Positions 1 through 6,899 are shown, numbered from the stretch's first letter. The stretch is DNA of 7,162 nt from Victivallales bacterium (GCA_018648945.1 JABGQJ010000398.1:1-7162), one strand, 5' to 3'. A program made the numbers and translations. Notes: a model not told the origin generated them from the sequence alone.

Positions 1-1
1 G

Positions 2-1240
2 TGGTACCTCGACCGCCAAGCCGGCATCCTCTACTTCTATCCCCCGTCCGATCCGGCCAAGGCCACCATCGAGATCGGCATGCTCCCCACTCCCATGGTC
101 ACGATGGCAGAGGTTACGGACGTGCGCATCGAGGGCCTGACCTTCGATCTCGCCCGCTACAATGGCATCGTTGCCAAGGACTGCTCCCGCGTGCTGATCG
201 CAGGCTGCACAGTCAGCCGCATGGCGGGCAACGGCATCATGATCCATGGCGGCGAGCAGAATGGCCTGCTCGGTTGCGACATCCACACCATCGGGCGGCG
301 CGGCAGCGAAGTCACTGGTGGTGATCGCGAGACACTGACCCCCGGTCGTCACCTCGTCGAAAACTGCCAGATCCACAACTTCGGCCGCATCGATCGCACC
401 TACACCCCGGCCATCCAGCTGGAGGGCGTCGGGCACCGCGTGGCCCACAATCTCATGTACGACTGCCCGAGCAGCGTCATGCGCATCGAGGGCAACGACC
501 ACCTGATGGAGTACAACGACGTGCACAGCGCCGTGCGCGAGTCGGACGACCAGGGCGCCATGGAGCTGTTCCGCAACGCCACCTACCGGGGAGTCGTCTT
601 CCGCTACAACCGCTTCCGCAACGTGGGCAAGACCGGCACCGGTGCCGCCGTCCACGGCCAGGCCGCCATTCGCTTCGACGACGCCATCAGCGGCATGCTC
701 GTCTACAGCAATCTCTTCGTGCGCGGTGCCAGCGGCAATTTCGGTGCCATCCAGATGAACAGCGGGCGCGACAACCTGATGGACAACAACATCTTCGTGG
801 ACTGCAAGCAGGGCATCAGCGGCGGCTTTCGGGCCGGGAACAGCGTCTGGCGCATGTTGAACAAGAGCCTGGATCAACCCAACTTCTTCACCAACGAGCT
901 GTATCTGGCGCGCTATCCACAGATCGCCACCATGCTTGAGCAACCCGCCTACAACCACATTTGGCGCAATGCCTTCGTGCAATGCGGAGCCGTGACCAAT
1001 CGCGGCGGCGGCGACCTCGATCTCTTCCAGAATGCCGTCTTCGAGGACGACCCAGGCTTCGTCGATGCCGCCAATGGCGACTACCGCCTCAAACCCGACT
1101 CCCAGCTGTTCGACAAGCTGGGGCTGCGCCCAATCCCCCTCCAGGAGATCGGCCTCTACGACGCCGCCCTCCGCGCCACCTGGCCCGTCGAGACCACTCC
1201 CGTCGAGGTCCCCGACTGGCGCGGCGCGAAAGGGCACTAG
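2..1240 (+). CDS. Right-handed parallel beta-helix protein, 5' end missing
   Basis: The reading frame is open from the left edge, so the N-terminus lies outside the window; 412 residues and a TAG stop are visible. The first ATG, at base 80, is internal: the residues before it (WYLDRQAGILYFYPP) match the strand that precedes the helix in bacterial beta-helix proteins of the pectate-lyase-like superfamily. The rest shows the expected ladder of short Asn/Gly-rich turns, such as NGIVAKDCSRVLIAGC, GNGIMIHGG, YNDVHSAV, YNRFRNVG, YSNLFVRG and MDNNIFVDC. The C-terminal part (DPGFVDAANGDYRLKPDS) is the closing segment common in this group. Members are usually exported and bind or cleave polysaccharides, but the fold alone does not give a substrate, and no catalytic residues can be assigned. 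Any signal peptide would lie upstream of the window. The gene converges on the ceramidase-like gene. Confidence 0.9.
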   Translation, partial: WYLDRQAGILYFYPPSDPAKATIEIGMLPTPMVTMAEVTDVRIEGLTFDLARYNGIVAKDCSRVLIAGCTVSRMAGNGIMIHGGEQNGLLGCDIHTIGRRGSEVTGGDRETLTPGRHLVENCQIHNFGRIDRTYTPAIQLEGVGHRVAHNLMYDCPSSVMRIEGNDHLMEYNDVHSAVRESDDQGAMELFRNATYRGVVFRYNRFRNVGKTGTGAAVHGQAAIRFDDAISGMLVYSNLFVRGASGNFGAIQMNSGRDNLMDNNIFVDCKQGISGGFRAGNSVWRMLNKSLDQPNFFTNELYLARYPQIATMLEQPAYNHIWRNAFVQCGAVTNRGGGDLDLFQNAVFEDDPGFVDAANGDYRLKPDSQLFDKLGLRPIPLQEIGLYDAALRATWPVETTPVEVPDWRGAKGH

Positions 1241-1444
1241 GCGCTCTGCGTCTGGGGCCTGGCAGGATGGACGGCATGGACCCCATGGACGGGCATGGAC
1301 GATGGACAGTATGGACAGGCCAGCGGGGTGGCGCCCTCAATCCGTCCATTGTCCATGTCGTCCATCCCCGTCCACGTCGTCCATTTCAGGAGCCGCTTCG
1401 CCGCTAAGATACGTCAGCGCCGATCCAGGAGTGGGAACTGCCCC
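1241..1444. other. Convergent intergenic region
   Basis: This is the gap between the stops of the beta-helix gene (+) and the ceramidase-like gene (-). Its dominant content is the inverted hexamer array at 1267-1384, described separately. The open frames here (for example a peptide reading MDGMDPMDGHG) are by-products of the ATGGAC repeats, not credible genes. About 60 bases between the array and 1444 show nothing recognisable. Confidence 0.8.
1267..1384. repeat. Inverted array of ATGGAC / GTCCAT hexamers forming a long stem-loop
   Basis: ATGGAC occurs six times, starting at 1267, 1276, 1285, 1295, 1302 and 1311. GTCCAT starts at 1344, 1351, 1360 and 1379, with a one-base variant, GTCCAC, at 1370. 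The first five left units face the five right units in mirror order. Segment 1267-1307 and the reverse complement of 1344-1384 are both 41 bases long and align with few differences plus one local shift of a unit by one base. The loop is about 36 bases. Two of the differences would be G-U wobbles in a plus-strand transcript. The array starts 26 bases after the upstream stop and ends about 60 bases from the stop of the convergent gene, so it could act as a bidirectional terminator or RNA 3'-end stabiliser. No T-tract follows either arm, so a classical intrinsic terminator is not proven. Confidence 0.85.
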
Positions 1445-2602
1445 CTACCCCATCAACTCCGCCAGCGTCTCCGTGATCGCCTCGCGCAACCGCTCCTCGA
1501 TCCCCGGCGACCAGGCCTCCGCCACCTTGAAGTACTTGTTGGCGATGGCTTCGTACCCGCCTTCGGCGATGATCTCGGCAGTGGGCAAGTAACCCACCGA
1601 CCCGTTTGTGTAGCCGAGAGCCATGGTGCTGGCGGCGCCCGACGCCTCCCGAGCGTGGAATGCGTAGGCGATGCAGGCCTCCCCAGACAATCCGACCAAG
1701 GCTGCTTCGCCAAGGCGCAGACCGACCACCGGGATCGGCCACGTACGCCCATCCGCCACCGGTCCCTCGCAGATGCGTGACGTCACCCGCAACGGTGTGC
1801 CCGAGACCTTTTCGGCATCCCGCCATGCCTGGTTGATGGCGTCGGCGGCCATTCGTCCGTGCTTCTCGACTTGGGGAAAACCGCCCTGGCCACGGTACAG
1901 GCCCTGGTCGCCAGCGCAGCCTTGCACAAACACCAGTTTCCGGCCCGATTGATCCGCTTCGGCAAAGGTCCGGGCCATGCCCATCCACTCCGCCGAGAGC
2001 TCCAGGTTGTCCCCACCCATCGTGGTGCCATGGGCTGGCACGTTGAAGAGACCGATGTCATCGGCCCCCTCCCGCTCGAACGCCCAGAGCGTCAGCTCGC
2101 GCAACGTCGGACCGTCCGGGTTCACACCCAAGCGGATGGTGCCGTCGGGCATGCGCTCGCGGCGATTCACGCCAATGTCTAGCGGCGCCGACCCGACCCG
2201 CAACTTGGCAGGTCGTGCCTCGTCCCGGGCCGCACAGACTGCCTGAGCGGTCCGTTCGGCTACGTCCGCCACGTACTCATGGTTCAGTGGCATGTTGGGG
2301 CGCTTGGCCACCACGGGGCCGGCATGGGTGTGGGAGGTATTCAGCACGATCTTCTCGTTCGTCAACCCGGTCGCCTCCCGAATCGCCTGGCGCAAGATCT
2401 CCACGATCTCCTCGTCATAGGACGCCACATCATAGGCAACCAAGACCGCCCGTTGGTCGCCGGTCGCCAGCCAGAGGGCCGAAGCCGTGAGGGGATCGTG
2501 AACTCCCTTTGCGCCTTCCTTGCGGGAAGCGTACCCCATCATCCGGCACCCCAACGGTGGGGTGATATCTGCCCGACTGTGCCCGGCCCATAGCTCGCTC
2601 AT
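1445..2602 (-). CDS. Neutral/alkaline ceramidase N-terminal-domain-like hydrolase
   Basis: A 385-residue protein, read as MSELWAGHSRADITPPLG at its start, belongs to the neutral/alkaline non-lysosomal ceramidase N-terminal family. Candidate zinc-site residues, by analogy with characterised ceramidases, are H91 and H93 in NTSHTHAGP, H191 in NVPAHGTTMGG, E308 in LSGEAC and Y338 in NGSVGYLPT. VFVQGCAGDQ (225-233) corresponds to the active-site loop region. True ceramidases are much longer, with an extra C-terminal domain; this protein is one domain only and has no signal peptide, so a cytoplasmic amide or ester hydrolase of unknown substrate is more likely than a sphingolipid enzyme. The frame stays open upstream to an ATG at 2731, but I chose 2602 because family similarity begins there and GGAG lies 7 bases upstream. 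It is divergent from the oxidoreductase, which suggests shared control. Confidence 0.88.
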   Translation of the reverse strand: MSELWAGHSRADITPPLGCRMMGYASRKEGAKGVHDPLTASALWLATGDQRAVLVAYDVASYDEEIVEILRQAIREATGLTNEKIVLNTSHTHAGPVVAKRPNMPLNHEYVADVAERTAQAVCAARDEARPAKLRVGSAPLDIGVNRRERMPDGTIRLGVNPDGPTLRELTLWAFEREGADDIGLFNVPAHGTTMGGDNLELSAEWMGMARTFAEADQSGRKLVFVQGCAGDQGLYRGQGGFPQVEKHGRMAADAINQAWRDAEKVSGTPLRVTSRICEGPVADGRTWPIPVVGLRLGEAALVGLSGEACIAYAFHAREASGAASTMALGYTNGSVGYLPTAEIIAEGGYEAIANKYFKVAEAWSPGIEERLREAITETLAELMG

Positions 2603-2609
2603 CGTACGA

Positions 2610-2613
2610 CTCC
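2610..2613 (-). promoter_or_regulatory. Ribosome binding site deciding the ceramidase-like start
   Basis: The minus strand reads GGAG here, 7 bases before the ATG at 2602-2600. It supports that start over the ATG at 2731, which would add 43 residues with no resemblance to the family. Confidence 0.6.
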
Positions 2614-2735
2614 GCAGTTGGTGTTTCCCGGCAAGGTAAGAAAAGCCTGCCGGCCTGCCCTTTTCAAGCCCGCAGTGCGTGGTACAGTCTGCCAGTCTGG
2701 AAGCCCGCCTCTGAAAAACGGTCGTACACAACGCC

Positions 2736-2740
2736 GAGGA
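2736..2740 (+). promoter_or_regulatory. Ribosome binding site of the oxidoreductase
   Basis: GAGGA lies 8 bases before the ATG at 2749. It fits a Shine-Dalgarno site and agrees with the start at which the Rossmann fold begins. Confidence 0.65.
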
Positions 2741-2748
2741 ACCCCATC

Positions 2749-3801
2749 ATGGACAAGGTGCGCGTAGGAATCGTCGGTTGCGGCGGCATGGCTCGGAGCC
2801 ACGCCAGCCGGTTCAACATGATCCTGGACAGGGTCGAGATCTCGGCCGTCTGCGATATCATCATCGAACGGGCGCAGAACGTCGCGGAGCTGCTGCCCAA
2901 CGAGCCGCTGGTCACGCCGGACTACAAAGAGATGTACGACCATGTGGACGCTGTCCTCCTGGTCCTGCCTCACCAGACCCACTACCAGGCGACGCTGGAT
3001 TTCCTCAACGCGGGCAAGCACGTGCTCGTGGAGAAGCCCATGGCCAACAGCGAGCAGGAATGCCTGGAGATGATCCAGTGCGCCAAGGACAACGACCGCG
3101 TCCTCATGGTCGCCTACTGCATGCGCTTCCATCCCCTCGTCTGCAAGCTGAAGGAGCTGCTCGACGACAAGACCTACGGCGATTGCTTCCAGCTCTCCAT
3201 CTGGACCGAGCAGCTTACCAAGTACCCGCCCGACCACTGGGCCAGCAGCGCCGCGACTCTCGGCGGCGGCCAGCTCTTCAGCCATGGGTGCCATTACGTG
3301 GACCTTCTCCTCTGGATCCTTGGCAAGCCGGTACGGGGCATCCACCTCGGCACCAACTTCGGCACGCCCTGGATGGAGCGCGAAGGCACCAGCAACGTCA
3401 CCATCGAGTTCGAGGGCGGCGTCATGGGCTACCACATGGGCACCTGGGGCGCGCGTGGCACCCGCCTGCGCTACTCCTTCCACGCCCATTGCACCGAAGG
3501 CATGCTGGAGATCGATCTCCGCAAGGGCCAGCTCATTCTCCACTCCAAGCACGCCGTCCATGACCCCGGCCGCACTGATACTGCCCAGAACGAGGAAGTC
3601 CTCGTCGAAGTCCCCCATGCCAAGCCGACCGAGGTGGAGATGATCCACTTCATCGACTGCATCAAGACCGGCGAGAAGCCCCTCACCGACCCCGTCGGCT
3701 CCCTCGAAGGCCTCCAGGTCATCTGGAAGCTCTACGAGGCAGAGGAAAAGCACGAGCTCGCTGACCTTGCCGGCATGGGCATCGGCTCCCTGGATCTGTA
3801 G
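2749..3801 (+). CDS. Gfo/Idh/MocA-family NAD(P)-dependent oxidoreductase
   Basis: A complete 350-residue protein of normal family length. The N-terminal Rossmann fold begins at once with VGIVGCGGMA (6-15), the dinucleotide-binding glycine loop; D26 at the end of the second strand (AVCD) favours NAD over NADP. The family's catalytic lysine is K96 in VEKPMA. The second domain contains GGGQLFSHGCHYVDLL (172-187), where H182 and D185 match the conserved catalytic His/Asp pattern. The remainder (about 125-340) is the alpha/beta substrate domain, ending with the usual helix VGSLEGLQVIWKLYEAEE. Such enzymes oxidise or reduce sugars, inositols or their derivatives in the cytoplasm; the substrate cannot be read from the sequence. 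There is no Tat or Sec signal, unlike many relatives in Planctomycetota. It is divergent from the ceramidase-like gene and convergent with the DUF4838 gene. Confidence 0.95.
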   Translation: MDKVRVGIVGCGGMARSHASRFNMILDRVEISAVCDIIIERAQNVAELLPNEPLVTPDYKEMYDHVDAVLLVLPHQTHYQATLDFLNAGKHVLVEKPMANSEQECLEMIQCAKDNDRVLMVAYCMRFHPLVCKLKELLDDKTYGDCFQLSIWTEQLTKYPPDHWASSAATLGGGQLFSHGCHYVDLLLWILGKPVRGIHLGTNFGTPWMEREGTSNVTIEFEGGVMGYHMGTWGARGTRLRYSFHAHCTEGMLEIDLRKGQLILHSKHAVHDPGRTDTAQNEEVLVEVPHAKPTEVEMIHFIDCIKTGEKPLTDPVGSLEGLQVIWKLYEAEEKHELADLAGMGIGSLDL

Positions 3802-3822
3802 GAAGCGCCACCCGTTCCCACC

Positions 3823-3967
3823 TCAGGCTCCCGCCGACTTTTTGTCGGCAGGAGCCTGCTTCTTGTTGGGGACGCTGTTCCTGTGCTTGGCGAAGTCGTC
3901 GAGATGGTCAGTTTGGCATAGCTTGCACTGACATCGTGGCCGGGCTCTGCTCTGTTCGCCTGCGCGA
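3823..3967 (-). pseudogene. Codon-like minus-strand tail, possible frameshifted remnant
   Basis: Downstream of the DUF4838 stop, a second minus-strand frame (shifted by one base) stays open to a TGA at 3825-3823. It encodes a stretch with CQCKLC followed by DHLDDFAKHRN and a Lys/Ala-rich end. About three quarters of its last 36 codons end in G or C, like real genes here. No ATG, GTG or TTG start occurs in this frame after the DUF4838 stop, so it is not an intact gene. It could be a lost C-terminal extension of the DUF4838 gene after a one-base indel, the end of a decayed gene, or chance in GC-rich DNA. Its end overlaps the terminator hairpin. Confidence 0.2.
3824..3858 (+). terminator. Hairpin terminator after the oxidoreductase gene
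   Basis: CAGGCTCC (3824-3831) pairs with GGAGCCTG (3851-3858) and GCCGAC (3833-3838) with GTCGGC (3844-3849). They are separated by one C/A mismatch and close a TTTTT loop at 3839-3843, giving 14 base pairs in all. On the plus strand it is followed by CTTCTTGTT, an imperfect U-rich tail, and it starts 22 bases after the stop of the oxidoreductase. The minus-strand side lacks a T-tract, so it may end the convergent DUF4838 transcript only weakly. Confidence 0.75.
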
Positions 3968-6559
3968 TCACTCGCGTTTGCCGTCCGCGTCCACGACTTC
4001 CTTGGGCAGGAGCAGTTCCTCGGGGCTGCGAGCGAAGTAGGGGGGCACGTTGAGTAGGCGGATGGGGCCACGCCCGTAGCGCACGCGCCAGACTGTCCCA
4101 TCCTCCCCTTCGGGAACGGTCACTGTGTAGTAGTCGGGCTGTCGCCCGTTCAGCCAGAAGACCGGGCGTCCGGCGCTGTCGTGGATCTCCCCATGCTTCC
4201 CCCCGTGGAAACCGATCATCTTGGTGCCTTTCGGGACATAGAAGTGCATCATCCAGCTGCCATAGTGCCCGTTCATCGGTTCGTCCACGGTCGAGCGGAC
4301 GGTCATGGCTTGGCCGGGAGGCCACGTGACCAACGTGCGGTCGCCACCATCGCTGACGTCAATCCGGTAGAGGCCGGTACTTGGCATGGTCAGGAGGACC
4401 GTGCGTTCCTTCCCGTCGGGCGGCACGCTGCGGTCAGTCTGGATAAGCGTCTCCCGCTCGCCGGTCGCACTTTCGCCGCCGATCTTCCAGAGCTGCACTC
4501 GCACGTTGCCTCGGTCGCGGTAGCGAGGAATCAGCCCGCCCGTGACCCGGAGTTGCAGGCTCGTTCGGCCCAGTTTCGAGATCGTGTAGAACGTCTGCTT
4601 GTTCCGGCCCGGCCCGAGCTTTCCGGAATTCGCGATCTTGGGCAGTGCCAAGCCGGTCGTCGGCACGAGTCGCTCGGAATACTTCACGGGCTGGATGCGC
4701 AAGGCCGTCGGCTGGTAGCGCTCGATTCCCTCGCCCAGGAAGGCGGCGAACTCCGCTGCCGTGAAGGGGACGCTGGATTTCCAGGGGTTGGTTTCCTCCG
4801 GGCTCTTCCATGTAGCACCGTCGGCGATGCTGACTGTGCGGTCGCGGTTGACAAGGTCGCGGTAGAGGGCTTTGGAGTGGACCATCATGGTCTCACGCAT
4901 GCGGTAGGAATGGCGTATGAGCTGCTCGAAGGCAAGCTGTCTTTGCTCACCTTTTGCACCTGCATAGCGCTGGTACAGATCCACATACCGGGCATAGAGC
5001 AGGAGATGGTCCAGTCTCTTGCTGACGGCAATGTGGTCCGTGAGCTCGCGCCCCTTTGCCAGGGCGCGGAACATGCGGGCCAGTTGATCGCTGGCGACGA
5101 GATGCGGCTTGGAGCCGTCGGTCTGCGCGTAGAATTCCGCCATTGGCGCCTTCGCGGCCCCGAAGGCGCGGGTCAGGAAATCCTCCACGATCGGCTTCTT
5201 CTTCCCGGCTTCGTCCACATTCCAGAGCACGCGCGCCGCGAGGTAGTAGCCAAGGCCATTCGGCGCCCAGCTGTCACCTGATTCGGCCGAGAGAAAGCGC
5301 GCGCCCTGGGCATGGAACTTCGGGATGGTCTCCACCAGGTAGTCCAGCTTGGCGCCACGGCTGTGGCCGGGCAGGTCGCGGTCCCAGGTGTTGACGCTGT
5401 AGTATTCGCGAATGCCCAGGACGGCTCCTTTGGCAGACCATCCTGCAATGATCTCATCCAGCGTGAACCCGCCCTTGAGGAAAGCAGTGGCAACGCTGAC
5501 CACAACCTGCGGTTCGACCCGAATGGTCGGCGGCGGCGAGTGGAAGCCATAGGCGTACATCCCCACCAGACGTCCCGGGTGCTTCGCGTTCACCGTGCGG
5601 GCCACTTGGTTGGCAAGCTGCAAGGCGCGGTCGGAGACGCTGCCCATCGCCAGGCATGCCGGGCACTCGCACCAGCCGCCACCGTCGCTGGGATCCATGG
5701 AGATGCTCTGCAGTTCAGGCTTGCGGTCGAACTGCGCCACTGCGTACTGCGCAACCCGTTGGCGGAGGTCTGCATTGCTGATACAGAGCTTGGCCTGCCG
5801 GGCGATCTTGCGTTTGCCGTCCAGCAATGCGTAGAATTCGGGGTGTGCCTCGAAGTCCTTGCGCAGAGCCCGGATGATTCTTCCATAGGCGTGACTCGTG
5901 CTGAGCGCCACGCCCCCGACGGTCCGGTTCTTCGCGCACCAATCTTGGTAGGGCGCCTGGTTGTACCCCCACAGGCCATAGCCGTACCAGATTCTCCGCG
6001 CGAGGTAGTCCGGTGCCTCCTCAACATCGAGTGCAACGGACAGCTTCCCGGTTCGTGGCACCACTTCCCACGTCTCTCCGGGGAAGAACTGGCGATAGCC
6101 CAGACGGTGCAGGAAGTCCCACATCGCGTTCTCCACGGCCAGTTCTGTGGCCCCGAGGATACGCAGGCCGTTGGCATGGGTTCGCAGCGAGTAGCTCTCG
6201 AGTTCAGTGGTCTTCGGGTTGGCCCAGCGGCCGGCTTGCTTGAGCTTCGGGAAGTCCCCTGGCAAGCCCAGAGCGATCCCGGTGGTCCCATCCCCCGTGC
6301 CGGTCCGAAATTGGGCGCCGGTGATGCGGGACAGCAGCCTGGCCAGAGTTCCCGCGCTGGCCCGCGTGCGTTCCGTTGCAGTCTCCGCTGTCACCACCTG
6401 GAAGTTCGCCTTGCCCTCTGCCGCTAGGACTACCTCGACTCCTGCTCGCCCAATATGCGTGCCTGTCCGCGTTCCGGCTCCCTCGCCTTCAGCCGCAGAC
6501 AGCGTGCAGGTGGCAAGGCAGAAGATCAGTAAGATGGGTACTACGCTTGCGGATCTCAT
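3968..6559 (-). CDS. Secreted DUF4838 protein with GH20-like N-terminal domain
   Basis: An 863-residue protein. Residues 1-22 form a Sec signal peptide (basic MRSAS, hydrophobic VVPILLIFCLA, cleavage near LSA-A). Residues about 50-180 resemble the alpha/beta domain found before glycoside hydrolase family 20 barrels (TLARLLSRITGAQF, then ENAMWDFLHRLGYRQFFPGE). Residues about 190-460 match the DUF4838 barrel: HPEFYALLDGKR (239-250), LCISNADLRQRVA (258-270), DPSDGGGWCECPACLA (289-304) with C297, C299 and C302, and YLAARVLWNVDEA (439-451). A helical part follows, then a C-terminal strand-rich region (about 640-850) I cannot name. The family is linked to glycan breakdown and is probably glycosidase-like, but its reaction is not established to my knowledge. 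The start is firm: ATG, signal peptide and AGGAGG agree. The gene is transcribed alone. Confidence 0.88.
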   Translation of the reverse strand: MRSASVVPILLIFCLATCTLSAAEGEGAGTRTGTHIGRAGVEVVLAAEGKANFQVVTAETATERTRASAGTLARLLSRITGAQFRTGTGDGTTGIALGLPGDFPKLKQAGRWANPKTTELESYSLRTHANGLRILGATELAVENAMWDFLHRLGYRQFFPGETWEVVPRTGKLSVALDVEEAPDYLARRIWYGYGLWGYNQAPYQDWCAKNRTVGGVALSTSHAYGRIIRALRKDFEAHPEFYALLDGKRKIARQAKLCISNADLRQRVAQYAVAQFDRKPELQSISMDPSDGGGWCECPACLAMGSVSDRALQLANQVARTVNAKHPGRLVGMYAYGFHSPPPTIRVEPQVVVSVATAFLKGGFTLDEIIAGWSAKGAVLGIREYYSVNTWDRDLPGHSRGAKLDYLVETIPKFHAQGARFLSAESGDSWAPNGLGYYLAARVLWNVDEAGKKKPIVEDFLTRAFGAAKAPMAEFYAQTDGSKPHLVASDQLARMFRALAKGRELTDHIAVSKRLDHLLLYARYVDLYQRYAGAKGEQRQLAFEQLIRHSYRMRETMMVHSKALYRDLVNRDRTVSIADGATWKSPEETNPWKSSVPFTAAEFAAFLGEGIERYQPTALRIQPVKYSERLVPTTGLALPKIANSGKLGPGRNKQTFYTISKLGRTSLQLRVTGGLIPRYRDRGNVRVQLWKIGGESATGERETLIQTDRSVPPDGKERTVLLTMPSTGLYRIDVSDGGDRTLVTWPPGQAMTVRSTVDEPMNGHYGSWMMHFYVPKGTKMIGFHGGKHGEIHDSAGRPVFWLNGRQPDYYTVTVPEGEDGTVWRVRYGRGPIRLLNVPPYFARSPEELLLPKEVVDADGKRE

Positions 6560-6563
6560 GGGT

Positions 6564-6569
6564 CCTCCT
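6564..6569 (-). promoter_or_regulatory. Strong ribosome binding site of the DUF4838 gene
   Basis: The minus strand carries a perfect AGGAGG, 4 bases before the ATG at 6559-6557. The spacing is somewhat short, but the match is the best in the window and fixes the start of the signal peptide. Confidence 0.75.
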
Positions 6570-6650
6570 AGGCGCCTACAGAACCAGTTCGACCAAGCCA
6601 GAAGCTACGCTGCAGGAGTCGCCAGGGTGTTTGAGAACAGCACACTGTGA

Positions 6651-6839
6651 CCTGCGTTCGCAGTACGCGATGTACAGAATAAACGTAGGCCCCCCACCGC
6701 CCGACGGCAACTTCGCAAGTGGCCGACGAGGGAGGCCGAGGTCCAGACCGTGCGCGAGTGGGCGAAGCTGCGGGAACAGATCGGGGAGATTGGGACAGTT
6801 GCCTGCCCGAGCCGGAACCCCCGGCTGGACGCTGACTAG
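6651..6839 (+). pseudogene. Coding-like fragment without a start codon
   Basis: Between a TGA at 6648-6650 and a TAG at 6837-6839, one plus-strand frame is open for 62 codons. Its later part reads like protein, for example REAEVQTVREWAKLREQIG and ending RNPRLDAD. From 6702 to the stop about four fifths of codons (37 of 45) end in G or C, as in the real genes here. The frame has no ATG at all, and its only GTG sits deep inside (in EVQTVREW), so an intact gene is unlikely. It may be the 3' end of a gene lost by deletion. I recognise no family. The stop is 2 bases before the paired hairpins at 6842. Confidence 0.25.
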
Positions 6840-6841
6840 AG

Positions 6842-6899
6842 TAGAAGCGGCGTCTCGCCGCTTTCTTCCCCACCCCAAAGCGGCAAGATGCCGCTTCTA
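6842..6899. repeat. Pair of mirror-image triloop hairpins
   Basis: Two hairpins lie in opposite orientation. In the first, AAGCGGCG (6845-6852) pairs with CGCCGCTT (6856-6863) around the triloop TCT. In the second, AAGCGGCA in reverse complement pairs in the same way around the same triloop (plus-strand arms 6878-6885 and 6889-6896). The copies share TAGAAGCGGC, the triloop and GCCGCTTT. The closing pair is G-C in one and A-T in the other, so the change keeps the pairing. The outer 10 bases (6842-6851 and 6890-6899) are perfect inverted repeats, so the whole can also fold as one long hairpin. It resembles dispersed intergenic palindromes with a GGC-ATCTT-GCC core that I associate with PVC-type genomes; that link is from memory. 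Confidence 0.8.

Larger units (their letters stand above)
2603..2748. promoter_or_regulatory. Divergent promoter region of the ceramidase-like and oxidoreductase genes
   Basis: This 146-base gap separates two divergent starts and must hold the leaders of both unless they are read from elsewhere. For the plus-strand gene a weak sigma70-like pair is TTTTCA (2661-2666) and TACAGT (2683-2688), 16 bases apart. On the minus strand TTGAAA (complement of 2662-2667) could be a -35 box, but no good -10 follows. CAGTCTG is repeated directly at 2685-2691 and 2693-2699, just downstream of the plus-strand -10 candidate, and could be a regulator half-site or chance. The promoter assignments are tentative. 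Confidence 0.35.
6560..6841. other. Upstream region of the DUF4838 gene
   Basis: This stretch must hold the leader and probably the promoter of the DUF4838 gene, read on the minus strand. I see no convincing -35/-10 pair; TATTCT on the minus strand near 6677-6682 is the closest -10-like word and has no good partner. A codon-like plus-strand frame (6651-6839) covers its right part and is listed separately. Confidence 0.4.

Noticed and set aside
1267..1384. CRISPR-like array
   Set aside because: The repeated unit is only six bases, spacers are 1-4 bases, and the two halves are in opposite orientation.
2604..2727. Inverted repeat GTACGAC / GTCGTAC as a shared operator
   Set aside because: A 7-base match is expected about once by chance in a region of this size, and the left copy sits between the ribosome binding site and the start codon.
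2599..3753. 384-codon minus-strand frame across the oxidoreductase
   Set aside because: It lies antisense to a full-length Gfo/Idh/MocA protein with all key motifs. Its His/Val/Asp-rich translation is a codon-shadow product.
4181..6427. Long plus-strand open frames (366 and 371 codons) opposite the DUF4838 gene
   Set aside because: They are antisense shadows of a gene with a signal peptide, a strong ribosome binding site and recognisable family motifs. Their translations show no domain, which is usual in GC-rich DNA.
6503..6559. Lipoprotein signal in the DUF4838 protein (LATC)
   Set aside because: Threonine directly before the cysteine is atypical for a lipobox, and a normal signal peptidase I site (LSA-A) follows.
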